A stretch of DNA of 64,000 nucleotides from Pelagibius sp. (GTDB taxonomy: Bacteria; Pseudomonadota; Alphaproteobacteria; Kiloniellales; Kiloniellaceae). Made by a program: the position numbers and the translations under genes. Below are positions 59,195-64,000 of the stretch, in pieces. Within the stretch, counting starts at the first letter, position 1. Each line of letters opens with the position of its first letter. Below the pieces are notes generated by a model. That model saw only the letters and a list, made by a program, of their open reading frames with translations. It was not told the origin of the DNA and made no database searches. Location of the stretch: assembly GCA_028280305.1 (NCBI GenBank), contig JANQMC010000034.1, positions 248,001-312,000 of the forward strand. Reading direction: 5' to 3'.

Positions 59195-59266
59195 AGCGCC
59201 TCCAGATCGCGCGGTCGGCAGCCTCGCGGACTCCGACAACGCGGCTGTGTTTCACAAGCCGGCCAT

Positions 59267-59965
59267 TCAGAAGCGCAACTGGCGGGCGACCGAGAAGGCT
59301 TCTGCCGCATCAAGGCCCACGCAGCCGCCACGGAAACGGGCCAGATGTTCGACGTTTTCGATGGATCGTGAATGCGGGAAGGCCCGCATCTCCTGTTTGT
59401 AGTAACCCAATGCCTCCCGCTTTTTCTCGAGCTGCTTGCCGATGTCGACGAAGTGGCAGGGAATGAAAGGCTGGCCGATTTCCGGTGTCGCCCATTCGCT
59501 GCTCGACAGGGTTTCGAAGCAATAGACCGCTTCGACCTTGGTCCCGGGCAGGGGGCGACAGGCTGTCAGGACTGCCTGGTGGGTTAGGCGGTGGTCGAGG
59601 TTCAGGTCGCCGCCATGATGGGTGTATACGATACGCGGGTCGACGTCGTTCACCACAGCTTCCACATGCTTGACGATGTCTAGCAGATCCAACTGGTCCA
59701 TCCGGTTGTCCGGCAAGCCGGCGAAGCGGGGTGGTTCGGTGCCCAGACAGTCCGCTGCCGCACGCGCGGCCTGCTTCAGCGCATCAATCGCCTGACCATG
59801 GGCTTTGCTGTCGCGCTGGTCATCGCGGGAAGTCGACCCCTCGGCCATGATCAACACGTGAACCCGGTCGCCTTCGTCTGCATGCCGGGCCGCTGTTCCG
59901 CCGACCCCAAGAACCTCGTCGTCGGGATGAGACGCCACGATCAGGATGTTCTTGCTTGAAGCCAC
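59267..59965 (-). CDS. PIG-L/LmbE-family deacetylase
   Basis: A 232-residue zinc-dependent N-acetyl-sugar deacetylase fold. The signature SHPDDEVLGVGG lies near residue 12 and the third zinc ligand is in the HxxH-type stretch NLDHRLTHQAV near residue 125. The start is probably GTG at 59965, which has GGGGGA about six bases upstream; GTG 60007 is an in-frame alternative. It lies between the WbqC and epimerase genes in the surface-sugar run and probably deacetylates an amino-sugar intermediate. The exact substrate is unknown. Confidence 0.88.
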   Translation of the reverse strand: MASSKNILIVASHPDDEVLGVGGTAARHADEGDRVHVLIMAEGSTSRDDQRDSKAHGQAIDALKQAARAAADCLGTEPPRFAGLPDNRMDQLDLLDIVKHVEAVVNDVDPRIVYTHHGGDLNLDHRLTHQAVLTACRPLPGTKVEAVYCFETLSSSEWATPEIGQPFIPCHFVDIGKQLEKKREALGYYKQEMRAFPHSRSIENVEHLARFRGGCVGLDAAEAFSVARQLRF

Positions 59966-60013
59966 AGATTCCCCCTGGCTGTAGGTGTTCACCGGCTCGG
60001 ATACCACAGGACG

Positions 60014-60727
60014 CTAGCTCGCCGATAGACTTTCCGGACGACGCAGAATCTGTTTGGACTCCGCACCGTGGTTGAACAACAGATCGATCGCTGACATGTA
60101 GGGCTCAAAGCCATCGAAGCACTGGCGATATGTTGGGTGCTCATAGTCGTGGAACAGCAGCTCGATACCGGCTTCACGGAAGCCTTCAGTGTTCAGATAA
60201 TCTCGCCCGAACGGCCCGGAGAGGTAGGTTTTTGCCCCGGCTTTCCGGCACAACTCGATGATGAGGTGATCCTTGGCCTTCTCGCAGCCCATCTCTGAAC
60301 TCGACAGGATCTTCTTCTCCAGAGCAAAAGCGTCCAGGAAAATCTTCAGTCCCGCGGAATTGAGCGCGGCAAGGTGCGTCCAGGGTGTTTCGAACAATTC
60401 CTGAAACCGCTTTGCATAATCGGTGAAGTAGGGTGCACGTCGATAGTTGAGCTCAATGGCCCGCCAGTGCTTGGCGCGCCACTTGGTTTCGTTGTTTATC
60501 TCGATCTCGTTGAGCCGCAGCTCGCCGTGTTTCCCTTTGCTGCGTATCGGTGCGGTCAACCAACTCCAGCCCTGCGCCGTGCGGATGCGGTTGCGGTTGG
60601 CGAACTTGGTCTTGCTGTTCCGGTCAATTTCGACATGATCCAGGACGATGAATACATCACTTGCGGCAATGCGGTCGAAGAACCCGAGCCAGGGCAGATA
60701 GGCCGGCTGCATGATGGTGACAATCAT
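60014..60727 (-). CDS. WbqC-family protein
   Basis: A 237-residue protein that opens MIVTIMQPAYLPWLGFFDRI, the family's N terminus, and includes FIVLDHVEIDRNSKTKFANRN, WLTAPIRSKGKHGELRLNEI and the conserved C-terminal YLSGPFGRDYL. WbqC proteins occur in O-antigen and flagellar-glycan loci and are linked to modification of sugar amino groups. Its start overlaps the stop of the upstream methyltransferase by four bases. Confidence 0.9.
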   Translation of the reverse strand: MIVTIMQPAYLPWLGFFDRIAASDVFIVLDHVEIDRNSKTKFANRNRIRTAQGWSWLTAPIRSKGKHGELRLNEIEINNETKWRAKHWRAIELNYRRAPYFTDYAKRFQELFETPWTHLAALNSAGLKIFLDAFALEKKILSSSEMGCEKAKDHLIIELCRKAGAKTYLSGPFGRDYLNTEGFREAGIELLFHDYEHPTYRQCFDGFEPYMSAIDLLFNHGAESKQILRRPESLSAS

Positions 60728-61353
60728 GACTGCTGCGCCTGTCTGCGAAGATACAGCGTGAAGTCACCGGGATGATAATCAGTTCGAAGTACGGTCCAGG
60801 GTGAGAGGGTTCTGCAAAACTCGAAGCACCTGACCGGATCTTCGCGGTACTCATCGCTGCCATCGTCTGCCGGCTCGGCCCATGTGCTGAGACAGTTGAA
60901 GGCGGCGCCTTTGCGGCAGAGTTCGAACATACGCCTGACCGAGCGTTCAAGATGTTGAAAGGGCTTGTCTCTGCGCAGATAGAAGATCCCACTTGCAATC
61001 ACATAGTCGAAGCTCTGATCGGACAGATGCGTTGCGTCGAGCAGGCTGCCTTCGCGGAATTGTGCCTCAGGGAACTTGTCGCGCGCCGCCGCGATCATGT
61101 CCGGTGTGATGTCGAGGCCACTGTAATCGACTTTCGTTCCCCGTTTCTTCAGATAACCGTAGAGGTCCCCCAAGCCACAGCCGACGTCAAGAACACTGTC
61201 TGCAGTCTCGATGCCGATCTCGCAGAGAATGCGAAAGCGGTTTTCCTGTCCTTTCTGGCTACCCCAGTTAAGCGCACGAAAGTCATGGCCGTGCTGGAGC
61301 AGGCTGCTTGAGAAAACGTCGATCGTATGGCGATTGTCTTCCTCGGTCGTCAT
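60724..61353 (-). CDS. Class I SAM-dependent methyltransferase
   Basis: A 209-residue methyltransferase. SAM motif I is SVLDVGCGLGDLYGYLKKRG; motif II is VDYSGLDITPDMIAAA and the later motif is SFDYVIASGIFYLRRD. The ATG at 61353 overlaps the stop of the next methyltransferase gene; a nine-residue extension upstream is rejected. It lies directly before the WbqC gene. It probably methylates a surface sugar or its precursor, which is inferred from the operon. Confidence 0.88.
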   Translation of the reverse strand: MTTEEDNRHTIDVFSSSLLQHGHDFRALNWGSQKGQENRFRILCEIGIETADSVLDVGCGLGDLYGYLKKRGTKVDYSGLDITPDMIAAARDKFPEAQFREGSLLDATHLSDQSFDYVIASGIFYLRRDKPFQHLERSVRRMFELCRKGAAFNCLSTWAEPADDGSDEYREDPVRCFEFCRTLSPWTVLRTDYHPGDFTLYLRRQAQQS

Positions 61354-62036
61354 GATGTCTTTTGGGCTATCACACGCCATTCGGCGTGGATGCTTCCCTC
61401 TGGCGCGACCATGTCCGTCAGTTCCAGACGCTGGATCTGATGCAGCGACCAGCCGGTTGCCATCAACTCGATAAGCTGCTGATGGCCGACAAAGTGAATT
61501 TGGCCAGCGCCGACGAGACTGCCTGCGTCGATGTCTTTTATCAGACCGTCACCGGCGGGCTTGCCGGCTCTGGCGCTGCTGTGGCTGTCGGCGTAGGGAT
61601 TGAAGAAGAAGTGTCCGCCGGGTTTCAAAACGCGCCGAACCTCCGCAAGCGCCCGTTTCAGCGCGCTATGGCCGCAACAGGTGAGCGCGCCTCTGTCGAT
61701 AATGCAGTCGAAGCTGTTGTCGGGAAAATCCAGCTTTGTAAAATCGCCGACCCGCAGGTCGCCCTCGAGTCTGTCCTCGGCGAAGCGTTTTTTTGCATAG
61801 TCGATGGCGCTGGCGCTGCCGTCGATGCCCGCAACGGAAAATCCTTCGCGAGCCGCAAACCAGAGATTGCTTGCGGTTCCGCAGCCGACCTCAAGGATCG
61901 CCACCTCTTGACGCGGGCGGTCGCGGGGGGCGTGCCGAAAAACAAAGCTGACGACGACATCCCATGGGTAGCGCTGGGCGTGCCCGCTGGCGTACTTTTC
62001 TTCCCAGATGGCGTCAAACGTTACTGGCTCTGTCAT
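61350..62036 (-). CDS. Class I SAM-dependent methyltransferase
   Basis: A 228-residue methyltransferase with motif I AILEVGCGTASNLWFAAREG, an acidic motif II SVAGIDGSASAIDYAKKRF, motif IV SFDCIIDRGALTCCGHS and a post-motif KPGGHFFFNPYADSHSS. It differs clearly from the neighbouring methyltransferase, so they are not a recent duplication. The start overlaps the stop of the sialic-acid-synthase-type gene by four bases, and its own stop overlaps the next methyltransferase start. Likely a sugar methyltransferase by context. Confidence 0.88.
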   Translation of the reverse strand: MTEPVTFDAIWEEKYASGHAQRYPWDVVVSFVFRHAPRDRPRQEVAILEVGCGTASNLWFAAREGFSVAGIDGSASAIDYAKKRFAEDRLEGDLRVGDFTKLDFPDNSFDCIIDRGALTCCGHSALKRALAEVRRVLKPGGHFFFNPYADSHSSARAGKPAGDGLIKDIDAGSLVGAGQIHFVGHQQLIELMATGWSLHQIQRLELTDMVAPEGSIHAEWRVIAQKTS

Positions 62037-63079
62037 AACAGGTCTTCCGGTGTCAAAACATGGCCCTTGCGGAGCGCCTTTTTTGTTCTGCGGCCCAGGA
62101 GCCAGTCTACGCCTTTCGGCGGCAGTCCGGTGCCCGGGCGGTTAAAGGCAATGTCGCTGCGCTGCAAAGGATGGTCGGCCTCGAGAGCCCGCGACGCGAC
62201 GCAGGAAAGGCGCCATCCCTGCCGGGCTTCTTCTTCGCTGTCCGTGGGGCCGAGCCGTGGCGAGCCAAGCGCCTGTTCCGCAAGGCGGACGCCCGCGGTC
62301 ATGGCGGAGAATTCCTCGGGATCGGCGGAAAAACGGTGATCTGGCCCGGGCAGCGTCTTGTCCAGAGTGAAGTGTTTCTCGATCCAGCTGGCCCCTCGAC
62401 CGACTGCCAAAGCGGCAGCCATGGCACTTTCGCTATGGTCGCTCAAACCCACCGGGCAGCCAAAACAGTCTCTCAGCGTATCGATCCGGCGCAGATTCAG
62501 GTCCTTTGGGTCGCAAGGATAGTTCGATACACAGTGCAACAGTATGAGCTTGTCGTTGCCGGTTTGACGGAATGTTCGAACCGCGTCGTCGATCTCCCCC
62601 ACTGTCGCCATGCCGGTGGAAAGCACGGTCGGCAGTCCGGTTGCGCCCATGGCGCGCACGAGGTCGAGATTGGTCAGATAGTCCGACCCGTTCTTAAGAA
62701 CGCCCACGCCAAGCTCCGCCAGTAAACGGACACCCTCGGCGTTCGTGGGCGTGGAGTGGAATCCGATTCCAAGGTCGCTGCAATAGCCGGACAAGGCCTC
62801 CAGGTCGCTCTCGCTCAACTCGTAGGCTTTGAACATCTCATACTGGGAGCGAACGACAGTCTTGCCGTTCTCGATATACTCATGGGTCAGGCTGTGATCG
62901 GATATGAAATCCTCGGTCACGTAATTCTGGAACTTGACCGCATCGGCGCCACTTCGCTTGGCAGCGTCGATTGTCTCTCGTGCCAGTTCCAGGTCACCGT
63001 TGTAGTTAAGGCCGATCTCAGCAACCAGGTAGCAGGGTTGCTGTGATCCGATAGGCCGATTGTCAACTATGATCGCCAT
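62033..63079 (-). CDS. NeuB/PseI-family nonulosonic acid synthase
   Basis: A 348-residue synthase that condenses phosphoenolpyruvate with a six-carbon amino sugar to make a sialic-acid-like sugar. It has the N-terminal barrel (LVAEIGLNYNGDLELARETI; ADAVKFQNY; GFHSTPTN; LKNGSDYLTN; LSTGMATVGEID; LLHCVSNYPC; GLSDHS; WIEKHFTLDKTLPGPDH). A C-terminal SAF/antifreeze-like domain follows (ALEADHPLQRSDIAFNRPGTGLPP). Whether the product is pseudaminic, legionaminic or another acid is not decided by the sequence; the neighbouring PseG-like gene favours pseudaminic-type chemistry. Confidence 0.88.
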   Translation of the reverse strand: MAIIVDNRPIGSQQPCYLVAEIGLNYNGDLELARETIDAAKRSGADAVKFQNYVTEDFISDHSLTHEYIENGKTVVRSQYEMFKAYELSESDLEALSGYCSDLGIGFHSTPTNAEGVRLLAELGVGVLKNGSDYLTNLDLVRAMGATGLPTVLSTGMATVGEIDDAVRTFRQTGNDKLILLHCVSNYPCDPKDLNLRRIDTLRDCFGCPVGLSDHSESAMAAALAVGRGASWIEKHFTLDKTLPGPDHRFSADPEEFSAMTAGVRLAEQALGSPRLGPTDSEEEARQGWRLSCVASRALEADHPLQRSDIAFNRPGTGLPPKGVDWLLGRRTKKALRKGHVLTPEDLL

Positions 63080-63110
63080 GCCGTCCGTACACTCGCCTTT
63101 CCCATTGCCC

Positions 63111-64000
63111 CTATGCAGCCGTACTATGCAGCAGATTGTCTTTGAACGGGCGGTAGCCCGCTGAACGAAAGAGGGCGATGGAGGGGTGGTTATCCGGCAG
63201 AGTCTCTGCGCGAAACTCTACATCGGGCATCCAAACACGTATCTGTCTTAATGCGGCGAGACCAACACCAACACCGCGGTGCCGGTCGTCGACCACGATC
63301 GATACCTCGAACACCCCTTGTCGGTCGGCTGTGTCGAGCCGATCCAGCCGCAACATCCCTGCGACGTCCCTTCCATGTTCGATCAGGGTTATGAAACAGT
63401 TCTCCGACCGTAAGCGATTCCAAAACCAGGCGCGGTGTTCCGCTTCGGTCGGAACCGCAGGATTCCGCGCGAGCGCACGTATTGAGGGCTGCTGCTGCCA
63501 GTACAACAAGATCGCTTCATCTTTGGCTTCCGCCAGGCGTAGTTGAACGCCAATGCCGTCTCTCGTCGGTTGCTCGGGCAACAGCGCGAGTATGGCCCTC
63601 AAGGACCCTTGCCCGTCGCACAGTGCGGCGGCCTTGTTCGACATCTGATGGAGGCTTGCACGATCTTCGTCAAGTTCCTTCAGGGCCTCTGCGATGCCTC
63701 GCGCCGTGTCCGTATTGTCGCCGTCGATCACCTTGACCGCCCCGACGGCGGACAACTGCCTGGCATTCTCCTGCTGATTGTCAGCCAGGACCAGCATGAT
63801 GGTGGGCAGGCCGAGGCAGCAGCGCTCCCAGGATGTAGTTCCTGCCGCGCCGATTGAGAGATCGGCTTCCGCCATCAATTCGCCCATGTTGTGCGGGCTC
63901 ACGTGAAGCCTGAATCCCTCCGAGCTTTCGCTTCGTTTGCGCAGTCTGTCCAGAGATGCGAAGCCCTGGCCGGCGACCACGTCGACCTCTGCCGATATGC
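63111..64000 (-). CDS. PseG-type UDP-sugar hydrolase fused to PseH-type acetyltransferase (partial)
   Basis: The gene enters from the right edge, so its N terminus is missing. The visible 296 codons begin with the C-terminal half of a PseG-like GT-B fold (SPHNMGELMAEADLSIGAAG, then TTSWERCCLGLPTIMLVLADNQ), which removes UDP from the diacetamido-sugar. After a linker near PEQPTRDGIGVQL comes a GNAT acetyltransferase domain (TLIEHGRDVAGMLRLDRLD; DDRHRGVGVGLAALRQIR; DNHPSIALFRSAGYRP), as in PseH. In many bacteria these are separate genes. The reading frame is open across the junction, so it is a true fusion. The synthase gene follows after 31 bases. Confidence 0.87.
   Translation of the reverse strand, partial: ISAEVDVVAGQGFASLDRLRKRSESSEGFRLHVSPHNMGELMAEADLSIGAAGTTSWERCCLGLPTIMLVLADNQQENARQLSAVGAVKVIDGDNTDTARGIAEALKELDEDRASLHQMSNKAAALCDGQGSLRAILALLPEQPTRDGIGVQLRLAEAKDEAILLYWQQQPSIRALARNPAVPTEAEHRAWFWNRLRSENCFITLIEHGRDVAGMLRLDRLDTADRQGVFEVSIVVDDRHRGVGVGLAALRQIRVWMPDVEFRAETLPDNHPSIALFRSAGYRPFKDNLLHSTAA

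Overview
The window looks like ordinary chromosome from a GC-rich Gram-negative alphaproteobacterium, possibly Rhodospirillales-like; that placement rests on overall gene style and was not computed. Support for Gram-negative comes from a TamA/TamB pair, a Kdo transferase and a surface sialic-acid-type sugar pathway. I see no rRNA, tRNA, insertion sequence, integrase or CRISPR array. Most space is taken by tightly packed catabolic operons, each with its own ABC importer and regulator or operator. Left part (1-6328): a myo-inositol catabolic locus. An inosose-dehydratase-like gene (cut by the left edge) and a Gfo/Idh/MocA dehydrogenase run leftward; iolD, iolC, iolB and an IolJ-type aldolase run rightward. 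The shared promoter region carries a perfect LacI-type palindrome. Next (6354-19311) is a sugar or polyol locus. A leftward operon holds a Tat-exported binding protein, two permeases, an ATPase, a PfkB kinase and two unknown proteins. A rightward operon holds a DXR-like (DRL-type) oxidoreductase, an acetoin-dehydrogenase-like E1 alpha/E1 beta/E2 set and a SorC-type regulator. This combination is the most interesting system here: chemically it could turn a branched tetritol such as 2-C-methylerythritol into acetyl-CoA plus a triose phosphate, but that is inference. Then come an MscS channel and tamA-tamB (19422-27105). 27474-39858 is a GntR-controlled operon: a VOC protein, a Dpp-type ABC importer, a second binding-protein homologue with no signal peptide, an amidohydrolase, a DapA-family lyase and a dihydropyrimidinase. 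It fits uptake and opening of a cyclic amide or imide. 39898-44791 encodes an HlyD/RbbA/YhhJ-type ABC exporter. 45346-48636 is a divergent katG/oxyR pair. 48738-50481 holds dusA and a creatininase-family protein. 50579-55760 is a TetR-controlled RND (MMPL)/LolA-like/outer-membrane-barrel trio. After a DUF3179 protein, 56862-64000 is a leftward run of surface-glycan genes: waaA, an epimerase, a PIG-L deacetylase, a WbqC protein, two methyltransferases, a NeuB/PseI-type synthase and a PseG-PseH fusion cut by the right edge. Start sites were re-chosen from visible ribosome-binding sites where possible; several genes use TTG or GTG.
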